64,000 nt of DNA from Candidatus Saccharimonadota bacterium (GTDB lineage: Bacteria; Patescibacteriota; Saccharimonadia; Saccharimonadales; Saccharimonadaceae). The notes under the pieces are model-generated. The model was given only the letters and a program-made list of their open reading frames with translations. It made no database searches and was not told the DNA's origin. A program made the translations under genes and the position numbers. Positions 55,315 through 63,808 of the stretch are shown piece after piece. The DNA is taken from contig JAFRGM010000004.1 of NCBI GenBank assembly GCA_017433855.1, positions 103,187-167,186 on the forward strand. Direction: 5' to 3'. How positions within the stretch are numbered: position 1 is the first letter of the stretch; each line of letters starts with the position of its first letter.

Positions 55315-56163
55315 TCAATTATTTATCCCATGGTGTGCCGTAAAAGATTCGGCCGTCAGTTTATCGAAGCTCCAACCATTATCTAGCCCATATTTAATAA
55401 TTCTCTCTACTGCATCTACGGAGTATTTTTTAATATCATGTTGCAAAACTACCATATCACCATCGCCGACTAAACCATTTACCACTGTATTATACACCCC
55501 ATCCGCGGTCGTAATACCACCGGCGTCACCAGAAGATATATTCCAATCAAAATAGGTAAAGCCTTTCGCCTCTACTTCTCGTGCCAGCCTAGACATTATT
55601 TTTGCTCCGCCATCATATTTAGCACTGACAAGATTAGAACTTCCACCCGGAAATCTAATTAGTATCGCAGTTTGTCCAGTGATACGCCGAACTCTATCTT
55701 GTACAGCATACAAATCCGCAAAATACGCATCCACATTTTGATAAATTGCAGCGTAATTATGCGACAGTGTATGTAGCGCCACGGTATGCCCCTCATTATA
55801 TTCACGCAAAATCAAATCATCACTTCCGGCTCCGGTCACAAAGAAAGTTGCTTTAACATTATATTTCGCCAGAACATCCAAAAGTTGTGCCGTATAAGGC
55901 CCCGGCCCATCATCAAAAGTCAAATATATTACCCCGCGTCCAGGCGACTCTTGTATGATTTCAATTTGCTCACCATGCGTGAGTGGCAACTCGGGGTCAT
56001 AATAATCATAAAACCAAGAATAAACATCCTGCACGCTTGGTATTGGCTCGCTTAGATTTTCTTGAAACACACCAATCGCCGCAAACATTCCGCTTGCTAT
56101 GAGCAGAGTTAATCCAAACAAGCCAAGTATCACTCGGGTAGTATACCTATGTCGGATTTCCAT
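55315..56163 (-). CDS. Polysaccharide deacetylase (NodB domain)
   Basis: 282 residues: N-terminal membrane helix (10-32) and an extracytosolic NodB domain with motif 1 TFDDGPG (82-88), metal-binding HTLSHN near 131, RFPGGSSN, DWNISSGD and a C-terminal VVLQHD. It removes acetyl groups from peptidoglycan or another envelope glycan using a metal ion. -10 TATAAT 6 nt before the ATG, leaderless. Confidence 0.92.
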   Translation of the reverse strand: MEIRHRYTTRVILGLFGLTLLIASGMFAAIGVFQENLSEPIPSVQDVYSWFYDYYDPELPLTHGEQIEIIQESPGRGVIYLTFDDGPGPYTAQLLDVLAKYNVKATFFVTGAGSDDLILREYNEGHTVALHTLSHNYAAIYQNVDAYFADLYAVQDRVRRITGQTAILIRFPGGSSNLVSAKYDGGAKIMSRLAREVEAKGFTYFDWNISSGDAGGITTADGVYNTVVNGLVGDGDMVVLQHDIKKYSVDAVERIIKYGLDNGWSFDKLTAESFTAHHGINN

Positions 56164-56169
56164 ATTTTA

Positions 56170-56201
56170 ATTATAGCGCAACCCAGCTAAAATGCTATAA
56201 T
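56170..56201. promoter_or_regulatory. Divergent leaderless promoters (deacetylase / gpsA)
   Basis: Minus TATAAT at 56175-56170 and plus TATAAT at 56196-56201, each followed by 6 nt and the ATG (56163 and 56208). Confidence 0.7.
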
Positions 56202-56207
56202 ATAAAT

Positions 56208-56987
56208 ATGAAGATTGCAATTTTAGGTGCCGGCGCCTTCGGCACCGCACTTGGAGGTATCATGGCCGCCAAAGGCTATGACATAGATTATTATGATTCA
56301 AAAGTCGAACGCGAAAGTTTGCGTAGCGTCCTTTCTGGCGCCGAACTTATTACTCTTGCCGTCCCCAGTGCCGCCGTTGGCTATTTGTTACCTCACCTAC
56401 CAAAAAATATCCCTATGCTTATTGCCACAAAAGGCATTCTAAGCGCCGAAGTTTTTGCCGATTTTCAAGATATTATGGTAGTTTCTGGCCCTGGTTTTGC
56501 TAGCGATATTAAAGCGCACCGCACTACCGAACTAACCATAACAGACTCGCGAGTACGCGATTATCTTAGTACCGATTACCTCTCGTTTGACTATACCACC
56601 GATATTACCGGCGTATTGCTCTGCGGCGCGCTCAAAAATGTATATGCCCTGCTCGCAGGCTATTTGAACCTCATTCCCCATTCCGCCGCCTGGCAAGATT
56701 ACATTGCTAGTGCATCGCACGAAATGCGCGACATTTTAGCACTAAATGGCGCTAGCCCAGCAACCGTAGACCTAGCTTGTGGCCTGCCAGACCTCAAACT
56801 CACCTGCAACCGCCCATCGCGTAATTATGAATTTGGTCGCACACTGTCGCATAATTCTCAAGCCGTCCCCATCCAAACCGTCGAAGGTCTTACTGCGCTC
56901 CGCAAAATCAAAAACGGCGCCATCAAAATCCCAGGTACTGCCGTTCGTCTAAAATATCTAATTGAGGAAAGTCAAAAATGGAATTAA
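56208..56987 (+). CDS. gpsA: Glycerol-3-phosphate dehydrogenase, short form
   Basis: 259 residues, against about 330 in typical GpsA. N-terminal GAGAFG (7-12) binds NAD(P); TKG, SGPGFASDI, catalytic LKNVYALLAGY and the C-terminal IQTVEGLTALRKI are present, so the domain order is intact with shortened loops. It reduces DHAP to glycerol-3-phosphate for phospholipids. Its last codons overlap the following helicase start. Leaderless promoter. Confidence 0.88.
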   Translation: MKIAILGAGAFGTALGGIMAAKGYDIDYYDSKVERESLRSVLSGAELITLAVPSAAVGYLLPHLPKNIPMLIATKGILSAEVFADFQDIMVVSGPGFASDIKAHRTTELTITDSRVRDYLSTDYLSFDYTTDITGVLLCGALKNVYALLAGYLNLIPHSAAWQDYIASASHEMRDILALNGASPATVDLACGLPDLKLTCNRPSRNYEFGRTLSHNSQAVPIQTVEGLTALRKIKNGAIKIPGTAVRLKYLIEESQKWN

Positions 56988-59900
56988 ATGCCCAACAGAA
57001 AAAAGCCGTAGAATATCTAGACGGCCCCCTTTTAGTTCTGGCCGGCCCAGGCACCGGTAAAACCCAGCTCCTTTCACGCAAAGTTGAATATATTTTAAGT
57101 CACACCGACACCAACCCAGAAAACATCCTCTGCCTTACCTTCACCGAATCTGGTGCCACCAATATGCGCGAACGTCTCCTCACCACCATTAAAAGTGCCG
57201 CCATGAAAGTCAATATCGGCACTTATCACTCTTTTGGCGCTGATATTCTCGCTGAATACAAAAACTACAGCGAAACCTACGACCGTCGCTTAGACGCTGT
57301 AATTGATGACGTTACCAAGTTCAAAATCATCAAAAATCTACAAACCAAACTTCCAGCATCCGATATTTTGCGCGGCGATCGCATCCGTGATATTATCAGT
57401 GTCATCTCCGAAGCCAAATCTGCCAATCTTTCAAGTAGTGACCTTGCCAAAATCGCCGAACAAAATCTTGCAGACTCAGCTATGTTAAGCCAAGAAGTGG
57501 CGCCGTTATTTGCCAATTTAGTGCCGCGTCATCTTGAGGCATCGCTTGACGATGTCTACCGACCTATCTACGAAGTCTTGCAAAAATATGCCGAAGCCGA
57601 GCCAATCCTGCCGTCCGTCGAGCGCTCTGCTGGTATTATCGCACGCGACCTAAAAGATGCTCTTGTGGAGGCCGAATCTAACCAAAAAATTACCCCACTT
57701 TCCGCCTGGAAAGACAAATACTTTGAAAAAGATTTGCACGGAAATTATCGTTTGTCAGACCGCATCGCCAACAAAAAACTTGCCTCAGTTGCCAAAATTA
57801 TGGAGTCTTATCAAGAATATCTCATCGCCAATGGCTTGCTCGATTTTGACGATATGATTCAAGAGGCAGTCAAGGCACTCAAAACCGACGCTGGTTTTCG
57901 CGCCACTCTGCAAGAACGCTATCAATTTATTATGCTCGACGAGTTCCAAGACACCAACCCAGCCCAACTTTCCATTGTGCAGGCGCTCACTGATTACGAA
58001 AACCCAATGATTATGGCCGTTGGTGATGACGACCAAGCCATTTACGAGTTCCAAGGCGCGCTTAGTTCCAATTTGCTAGATTTTCAACGTCATTATTCTG
58101 CCCACGTTATTCCGCTAGTCGAAAACTATCGCTCTACTCAAGAAATCCTAGATTTTTCGCGCGAGATTATTCAGCAGGCCCCTGAACGTTTTGCCGATAA
58201 GGAACTCATCGCCCATCAAAAAGCCCCCAAGACTTCACAAATCTATCGCTACGAATTTCTTGGCGCCGATGCCGAATATACCTTTATTGCCGATCAAATC
58301 GCAAAACTCATCGCCGCAGGTGTCCCTCAAAAAGAAATTGCCGTCTTGTCATACAAGACCAAATACTTTGAGCCACTTTTACCATATCTTAAGGCGCACC
58401 CCGAAATCAAAATCGCCTACGAAAAACGTGATAATCTTTTTACCGATAAACACTGCCACGAAATCATCACCACCCTTACCTACGTCTACGAACTCGCCAA
58501 TGAAAAGCGTATCGACACCCCAGTCATGGAAATTTTATCCTATTCTTGGTTCAAACTACCCTACATTGAAATTATCCGTCTAGTAAGCCAAGCTCGTCAC
58601 GACAAAAAGTCAATTTTTGAAGTTCTAGGCGCCGCGGAAATTCCCGAAATTACAGAGGTAGCAGGCTTTTTAGCCAATCTCGCCGCCAAGTCATTCACGG
58701 AGCCACTTTTCACCCTGATGGAGCCAATTATTCGTCGCATCGATGCTGAAATCATCGACCCCTACGAACGCTTCCAATTCTACGAAAACCTTGCCTCCTT
58801 GAAGGCTAGCCTCAAGCAGCATTTTAACGACCAGCCCCTCAAACTTTCTCACCTCATCGAGTTCGTAAGCGATTACACCCTTGCCGAGATGCCACTTTCC
58901 GTCAAGAGTCCTTATCGCGATGCTGTCGATGCGGTACAAATTATGACCGCTCACAAAGCCAAAGGCCTAGAATTCAAACATGTGTTCGTTATCTCTGCCG
59001 ACAACACCGCATGGGGCAAAAGCGGCGGCAACAACAACCTACTCTCCTTGCCGCGCAATCTCACTCAAATTCGCCATACCGGCATCACTGATGGCGAAAA
59101 ACTCCGCATTCTCTATGTCGCCTTTACTCGCGCCAAACAAGCCATCTACATCACTAATTCCATCACCGATTTTAGCGGCAAAAAATCCGCTCGCCTCTCC
59201 TACCTCGAAGAATACGAAGATAAAGACGAGTCAGGCGCCACCGTCGTTTACTCCCCACTCATCCCTAGCGGCCGCGTGATTACAAACTACACTTTTACTC
59301 CCGCCACCGTCCAAGACAGCATCAAAAACTGGTTTATGGATTACGTTGCTGGTTCACCCGATATGCGTAGTCTCTATCAAGAGCGCGTCAACAACTTCAA
59401 AATGTCCGCCTCGGCGCTAACTTCTTTCATAGACATCATCAAGGCCGGGCCACAAAGTTTCTTCAAATCATATATCTTGGAGGCTCCACGCGACCCCGAA
59501 ACCGAGCAACTCGCGCACGGTACCATTATGCATACCGTATTCGAAAAAATCACCACTGCCGGTATTTCCGACCGCGAAGCACTCGACCTCTATCTCTCAG
59601 AGCTGCCAAAGCACGATCTCCCACTAGAAATTATTGAGAAATTACGCATCACTGGTCCACAAGATTTAACCATCGCCATCAACGCTTTTGATCATATCTT
59701 GCGCCAAGGCAAAGCCGAAGTAGATTTTGCCACCGACAGACTCAGTATTAACGGTATTCCCGTCACCGGCAAAATCGACCACCTCATCATCAACGAGCAA
59801 ACCAAAACCATCGAAATCTACGATTTCAAAGCTAGCGTATTTTCTACCAAAAAATGGGACACCGACCCCCGCATGTATAAATACCTACTCCAGCTCATCT

Positions 59901-60196
59901 TCTACAAAATGCTCCTCAATCATTCGCCTCGCTTTGCCCGCTACAAAGTCGAAAAGGCTCACATCCTCTTCGTTTTGCCTGACCGCAAGGATAATCAAGT
60001 AGCCGAACGCGAGTATACTTTTAATCCTACCGACGAAGCCAAGTTCATGAAGCTCCTTGCCGCTGTTTATCACGAAATTCATTCGTTAGACTTTCTCGAT
60101 GATAAAGACATCTTCATTTCAGCCGACGACAGCCGCAAGATGCAAGATTTAACCGCGTTTATTGACCTACTACTTGCCAAAACTGGCAATGTATGA
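56978..60196 (+). CDS. UvrD/Rep-family helicase fused to a PD-(D/E)XK nuclease
   Basis: 1072 residues. Superfamily 1 motifs: Walker A GPGTGKT (23-29), motif II LDEFQDTNPAQ, motif III GDDDQAIYEFQG, motif V TAHKAKGLEFKHVFV, motif VI YVAFTRAKQAIY. The last 200 or so residues hold a RecB-type nuclease: GTIMHTVFEKI, GKIDHLI, EIYDFKAS. This is an AddA/RecB-like end-processing enzyme in a single chain; no addB, recC or recD is here. A GAGGAAAG site before the ATG and overlap with gpsA indicate cotranscription. Confidence 0.92.
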   Translation: MELNAQQKKAVEYLDGPLLVLAGPGTGKTQLLSRKVEYILSHTDTNPENILCLTFTESGATNMRERLLTTIKSAAMKVNIGTYHSFGADILAEYKNYSETYDRRLDAVIDDVTKFKIIKNLQTKLPASDILRGDRIRDIISVISEAKSANLSSSDLAKIAEQNLADSAMLSQEVAPLFANLVPRHLEASLDDVYRPIYEVLQKYAEAEPILPSVERSAGIIARDLKDALVEAESNQKITPLSAWKDKYFEKDLHGNYRLSDRIANKKLASVAKIMESYQEYLIANGLLDFDDMIQEAVKALKTDAGFRATLQERYQFIMLDEFQDTNPAQLSIVQALTDYENPMIMAVGDDDQAIYEFQGALSSNLLDFQRHYSAHVIPLVENYRSTQEILDFSREIIQQAPERFADKELIAHQKAPKTSQIYRYEFLGADAEYTFIADQIAKLIAAGVPQKEIAVLSYKTKYFEPLLPYLKAHPEIKIAYEKRDNLFTDKHCHEIITTLTYVYELANEKRIDTPVMEILSYSWFKLPYIEIIRLVSQARHDKKSIFEVLGAAEIPEITEVAGFLANLAAKSFTEPLFTLMEPIIRRIDAEIIDPYERFQFYENLASLKASLKQHFNDQPLKLSHLIEFVSDYTLAEMPLSVKSPYRDAVDAVQIMTAHKAKGLEFKHVFVISADNTAWGKSGGNNNLLSLPRNLTQIRHTGITDGEKLRILYVAFTRAKQAIYITNSITDFSGKKSARLSYLEEYEDKDESGATVVYSPLIPSGRVITNYTFTPATVQDSIKNWFMDYVAGSPDMRSLYQERVNNFKMSASALTSFIDIIKAGPQSFFKSYILEAPRDPETEQLAHGTIMHTVFEKITTAGISDREALDLYLSELPKHDLPLEIIEKLRITGPQDLTIAINAFDHILRQGKAEVDFATDRLSINGIPVTGKIDHLIINEQTKTIEIYDFKASVFSTKKWDTDPRMYKYLLQLIFYKMLLNHSPRFARYKVEKAHILFVLPDRKDNQVAEREYTFNPTDEAKFMKLLAAVYHEIHSLDFLDDKDIFISADDSRKMQDLTAFIDLLLAKTGNV

Positions 60197-60202
60197 TATA
60201 AT
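60174..60202 (+). promoter_or_regulatory. Promoter of the 60264 small gene
   Basis: TTGCCA (60174-60179), 17-nt spacer, TATAAT (60197-60202). The -35 lies within the last codons of the helicase gene. Confidence 0.8.
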
Positions 60203-60263
60203 AGTAGTAGAAGCTCTGGCTCACGTCCAGGGTTCGCTATTTACTTAAAAGGGGGTGAAATGA

Positions 60264-60437
60264 TTGGAAGTAAAAGTATATGGACCCGGTGGAGTCTACC
60301 TTGAGTCGCGTGTGTTCTCCACCACTGAGTCTGGCTACGCCGAAGCTGCATCGTATATTCGCTCACATCTGAACGCGGGTCACCGCGTCGAGGGCTCCGG
60401 CGTCGACAAAGTCCGCGCTTACTTCGGCAGCCTCTAA
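60264..60437 (+). CDS. Small 57-residue protein with TTG start
   Basis: Reads MEVKVYGPGGVYLESRVF and continues to HRVEGSGVDKVRAYFGSL. I do not recognise the family; the predicted pattern is strand, strand, helix (ESGYAEAASYIRSHL), strand. An AGGGGGTG site lies about 7 nt before the TTG, and a strong promoter and terminator bracket it, so it is a complete monocistronic gene. An ATG at 60260 in another frame stops after 14 codons. Codons are GC-rich (CGC, GGC, GTC), as in the 6581, 11334 and 40304 genes. Confidence 0.7.
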   Translation: MEVKVYGPGGVYLESRVFSTTESGYAEAASYIRSHLNAGHRVEGSGVDKVRAYFGSL

Positions 60438-60468
60438 GGCGCCAACAACTTCCCCAATTTTTTCGCGC

Positions 60469-60496
60469 ATGGCAAGGCTTAGGTCTTGCCATTTTT
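60469..60496 (+). terminator. Terminator of the 60264 gene
   Basis: Perfect 8-bp stem ATGGCAAG/CTTGCCAT with an 8-nt loop, followed by TTTTA. Its 3' arm contains the -35 (TTGCCA) of rpmG. Confidence 0.82.
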
Positions 60497-60514
60497 ATTT
60501 CTATGTGATATAAT
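60486..60514 (+). promoter_or_regulatory. Promoter of rpmG
   Basis: TTGCCA (60486-60491), 17-nt spacer, TATAAT (60509-60514). The ATG at 60525 follows the -10 by 10 nt, so the leader is a few nucleotides at most. Confidence 0.8.
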
Positions 60515-60524
60515 GGTAACAATT

Positions 60525-60734
60525 ATGGCAAAGAAGAATAATACTAAGCGAAAGTTGGTTGGTCTTGTCTCTGAGGAATCTGGGGTGCGTGCTTACTATA
60601 CCAAGAAAAACACCATGAATACTCCTGATAAACTTAGTCTCAAGAAATACGATCCAGTTCTTCGCAAGCATGTCCTCTTCGTAGAGACCAAGAAAAACCT
60701 CGGCCGCAACGAAGTCAAGGAAAAGAAACGTTAA
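60525..60734 (+). CDS. rpmG: Large ribosomal subunit protein bL33, cysteine-free form
   Basis: 69 residues, somewhat longer than the usual 50-55. The bL33 core [29 protein letters not shown] is plain. The two CxxC zinc pairs of the C+ form are replaced (YDPVLRKH where KYCPxxRKH is usual), and the C-terminus has a basic extension. ATG 60525 chosen because it follows the promoter directly. Confidence 0.93.
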   Translation: MAKKNNTKRKLVGLVSEESGVRAYYTKKNTMNTPDKLSLKKYDPVLRKHVLFVETKKNLGRNEVKEKKR

Positions 60735-60764
60735 ATAATCCCCTCGCTAGAGGGGTTATTTTTT
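60735..60764. terminator. Terminator of rpmG / GH57 gene
   Basis: ATAATCCCCTC-GCTA-GAGGGGTTAT then TTTTTT, between rpmG (plus) and the convergent GH57 gene (minus). Confidence 0.82.
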
Positions 60765-60771
60765 ATCTATA

Positions 60772-61965
60772 TTATTTCTGCAGACGATATTCTATATCAC
60801 GCAGCACATTCATATAATACATAAATGATTCGTAGGGCGAAGCATACGCAGAGAAATAGGCGTGGACATCGCCATCATTCCAGTACTTTGTGCACATAGA
60901 ATACGGGTGGTCGGAAGTAGTTAACAGCCGCCAATCATGAATTAAATTAGCATCGCCAGAGTTAACTACATCCTGTCTAAGTTTGTAAAGCCACTCCATC
61001 GCTGCATGTTGCATCGAATTTGACAACCACGCCGAAAGGTCACGCTCGGTATCTGCCCAAGTAACGGTTTCTGGCATCGAAATCTCATCCTGTACCGCCT
61101 CTAGGTCCGCCGCTTCCGATACCGTAACGAACTTATTTTCGTATTGACCTAGCCACGCATCAATCAAGCCATCTACAAATTCAAAAATCCCAGTATCGCG
61201 CCATTGATGTTCGCCAAAAGTTTCAAAGTCCATAAAGAGATTTATGAGTGGGCCATTTAGGCATGCATCATCAAGCCAGCTCAGATATTTTGGCACCGTC
61301 AGAGGCCATTCACCCCAAGCCCGGTTCGAGAATCTAAACGCAATATCATCAGACAAGCGATAATTCTTAAGAAGTAACCGCGTTTTCGTGGCTGAAAGAG
61401 GGGCATAAACATGATTTGGACTTCTCCAACCTAAGATTTTGTCCCACCCCTCAGCCAAAACCGCCTTGTAGCCACGTTCATCCGCCCACTGCCCCAGTTC
61501 ATCATTATAGGCCAGCTCTGTATTACGAAAAACTTTTGGTGTTACCCCAAACAACTCACGAATTTTTGCCGCGTGTTGCTCTACTTGCGCATCAAACTCC
61601 GCCCGGTCGTAGAAAAACGCTAGCGAATGATAGTAAGTTTCGCCCACAATTTCGGCCTGCCCGCGCCGCACCATATAATATATAGTATTTATCAGTTCCG
61701 GCGCCCATTTTTCGGCCTGTTCCAGCCAGGTGCCAGTAATACTAAAAGACACCTTAAAATCTGGATGCTTTTCCATCTGCCGTTTCAACAAGTTTAGCAT
61801 CGGAAAATACGACTTTTTGGCAACTTTCTTAAAAATCCTCTCGTTATTCTCGCGCGCCGTATATGGCATATCAAAATAATTAGCATTATTCCCCACCTCA
61901 AAAACCGAATACTCACGGTAGCGAGTAGGTTGATGAATATGCAGATATAAGCAAATTGCGCGCAC
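60772..61965 (-). CDS. Glycoside hydrolase family 57 enzyme
   Basis: 397 residues. N-terminal YLHIHQPTRYREYS (the GH57 HxHxP-type start), ETYYHSLAF, nucleophile Glu150 in FRNTELAYND, and acid Asp246 in LFMDFETFGEHQW are the family's conserved regions. Alpha-amylase or branching-type action on an alpha-glucan is expected. It directly follows the GT4 gene (1-nt spacing) and is read in the same operon, consistent with glycogen metabolism. Confidence 0.88.
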   Translation of the reverse strand: MRAICLYLHIHQPTRYREYSVFEVGNNANYFDMPYTARENNERIFKKVAKKSYFPMLNLLKRQMEKHPDFKVSFSITGTWLEQAEKWAPELINTIYYMVRRGQAEIVGETYYHSLAFFYDRAEFDAQVEQHAAKIRELFGVTPKVFRNTELAYNDELGQWADERGYKAVLAEGWDKILGWRSPNHVYAPLSATKTRLLLKNYRLSDDIAFRFSNRAWGEWPLTVPKYLSWLDDACLNGPLINLFMDFETFGEHQWRDTGIFEFVDGLIDAWLGQYENKFVTVSEAADLEAVQDEISMPETVTWADTERDLSAWLSNSMQHAAMEWLYKLRQDVVNSGDANLIHDWRLLTTSDHPYSMCTKYWNDGDVHAYFSAYASPYESFMYYMNVLRDIEYRLQK

Positions 61966-63192
61966 CTAAATTAAACCTCTTTTGTTTATATTTTTATTAT
62001 AAATCTTCAAACATTTTTTCGCAATATCATCCCATGAAATTTGGTGATATTCGTTTCTAACGTTCTGCGTCAATGCTTCGCGCAGAGCTGTCTGCCTACT
62101 AACCGCCACGATTTCCTCTGCTAATTTACGAGTATCCCAAGCATCGTATTTTAGTGCCGACCAAATAATCTCCGATACACCAGATTGATTAGATAAAATC
62201 AGAGCGTCACCATGGTGTGCCGCCTCAAGCGCCGTTAATCCAAACGGCTCAGATACCGAACTCATCACAAAAACATCCGTCACAGCATAAATATCGCGTA
62301 GCTTTCGTCCCCGAATAAAACCCGTAAAAATTACATTTCGCGAAATCCCTAGCCTAGCCGCCTCGGCAATTAAATCGTTGCGCTCCTCACCATCGCCGGC
62401 AAACACAAACATTAACTGCGGATTTTCATGTATCGCCAGCGCCGCCGCATTCATCAAATAATGCAACCCCTTCTGAATAGTAAAGCGCCCCACCGTAGAT
62501 ACAATAGTGTATCCATTAGATTTTAAATGCAACAAATATCTATAAAGATTATTGTCAAACCGATATGCGGCGCGGTCATAACCCTCATCTAACGTATTGT
62601 ACACTACATCAATTTTGCTCAGTGGAATGTGATACTTTTCATGAATAATGCGCTTAGTAGATTCCGACACCGCGATAATCTCATCTGCCATCATCAGCCC
62701 TTCATATTCTATTTCGTGAATAAGAGGATTGCCTGCGTGCATACCGGCACGGTCAAATTCTGTAGCATGAACATGCACAATTAGAGGCTTACCCAACATT
62801 TTCTTTGCGGTCATCCCGGCCTCATAGGTCAGCCAGTCGTGCGCGTGAATTACATCTGGATTAAAATCAGACAAGTGTTTGATTAGGTATTTTTGGTAAG
62901 ATTTTTGCACATCTCTTATTGACATATATTGGTCGGCCACCGCAGTCGGAATAATTTTCTCGGCAATTTTATAGCCATCGTATGCTCCACCACCATAACG
63001 ATAAATCGGATCTAACTCCGTTGCCGATATTACGTTCATAAAATCAATTTCGCTATGCTCCGCTGTATATGGAATTACAAAGTCAATGTCTGCCCCTTCA
63101 CGACAAAGTGCCCGCGCCATATTTAGGCAAGCCACACCAAGACCTCCACTATTGTGAGGTGGCAATTCCCAGCCAAGCATTAGTATTTTCAT
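61966..63192 (-). CDS. Glycosyltransferase family 4 (glycogen synthase-like)
   Basis: 408 residues with a GT-B fold: N-terminal WELPPHNSGGLGVACLNMARAL, HAHDWLT, and the C-terminal nucleotide-sugar domain with STVGRFTIQKGLHYLMNAA and SVSEPFGLTALEAAHHG (the EPFGxxxxE motif). Its coupling to the GH57 gene suggests alpha-glucan elongation (glycogen synthase or alpha-maltose-type transferase). -10 TAAAAT lies 7 nt from the ATG. Confidence 0.87.
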   Translation of the reverse strand: MKILMLGWELPPHNSGGLGVACLNMARALCREGADIDFVIPYTAEHSEIDFMNVISATELDPIYRYGGGAYDGYKIAEKIIPTAVADQYMSIRDVQKSYQKYLIKHLSDFNPDVIHAHDWLTYEAGMTAKKMLGKPLIVHVHATEFDRAGMHAGNPLIHEIEYEGLMMADEIIAVSESTKRIIHEKYHIPLSKIDVVYNTLDEGYDRAAYRFDNNLYRYLLHLKSNGYTIVSTVGRFTIQKGLHYLMNAAALAIHENPQLMFVFAGDGEERNDLIAEAARLGISRNVIFTGFIRGRKLRDIYAVTDVFVMSSVSEPFGLTALEAAHHGDALILSNQSGVSEIIWSALKYDAWDTRKLAEEIVAVSRQTALREALTQNVRNEYHQISWDDIAKKCLKIYNKNINKRGLI

Positions 63193-63268
63193 CTATTCCA
63201 TTTTATCACAATTTGTGCTAGAATGTAAATATAACTTATTTAGGTCGGTACTCATAAAGTATCATCGT

Positions 63269-63344
63269 AGGGGCGTAGCTCAGTTGGTAGAGCAGCGGTC
63301 TCCAAAACCGCGTGTCGTGAGTTCAAGTCTTGCCGCCCCTGCCA
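63269..63344 (+). tRNA. tRNA-Trp (anticodon CCA)
   Basis: 76 nt with acceptor AGGGGCG/CGCCCCT, D-arm AGCTCAGTTGGTAGAGC, anticodon arm GCGGT-CTCCAAA-ACCGC with CCA, T-arm GTGAG-TTCAAGT-CTTGC, discriminator G and encoded CCA, then a T-run. Standard UGG reader; the anticodon is CCA, not UCA, so it would not normally read UGA. Confidence 0.97.
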
Positions 63345-63349
63345 TTTTT

Positions 63350-63781
63350 TTATGCCCGATAATTATTGATAGCATCACGCAACGCATCATGCCCCAAAAT
63401 CGAACAATGAAATTTGTGTTTTGGTAAGTTCCCCAAGTAGTCATCAATGTCTTTTGCCGAAATCTCTAGTGCCGCATCAAGTGTCTTGCCCTTAGCTAGC
63501 TCCGACAGTGCTGATGTTGACGCAATCGCCGAGGCACACCCATAAGTCTTCCAACGAATATCTGTAATTATTTCATCACCGCTGGCATTTTTACCAACTT
63601 TAATATACATTTTCATCTGATCACCGCAAATCGGATTACCTACCAAGCCAACAGCATCATAATCAAACTGTTTTTCATCACCCATCAAGAAGTTCCGCGG
63701 ATTCAAAAAATGCTCTTTCACTATGTCGCTATAGACCCATCCGCCATCACTATTACCATCCCGTTCATTTTCGTTACTCAT
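63350..63781 (-). CDS. iscU: IscU/NifU-like Fe-S cluster scaffold
   Basis: 143 residues. Ligand Cys52 with Asp54 (GNPICGDQM), Cys82 (YGCASAIAST) and Cys126 (HCSILG) match the three-Cys scaffold. The protein receives sulfur from a cysteine desulfurase; the only one in the window is at 29373. Most like SufU/IscU. TATAAT with an extended -10 lies 6 nt before the ATG: leaderless. Confidence 0.92.
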   Translation of the reverse strand: MSNENERDGNSDGGWVYSDIVKEHFLNPRNFLMGDEKQFDYDAVGLVGNPICGDQMKMYIKVGKNASGDEIITDIRWKTYGCASAIASTSALSELAKGKTLDAALEISAKDIDDYLGNLPKHKFHCSILGHDALRDAINNYRA

Positions 63782-63808
63782 GGTTAAATTATACCATACT
63801 GAGGTGTA

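Noticed and set aside
58191..58583. Long alternative frames inside the helicase gene and other conserved genes
   Set aside because: Proline/serine-rich shadow frames of the codon pattern; the overlapped frame encodes a conserved protein.
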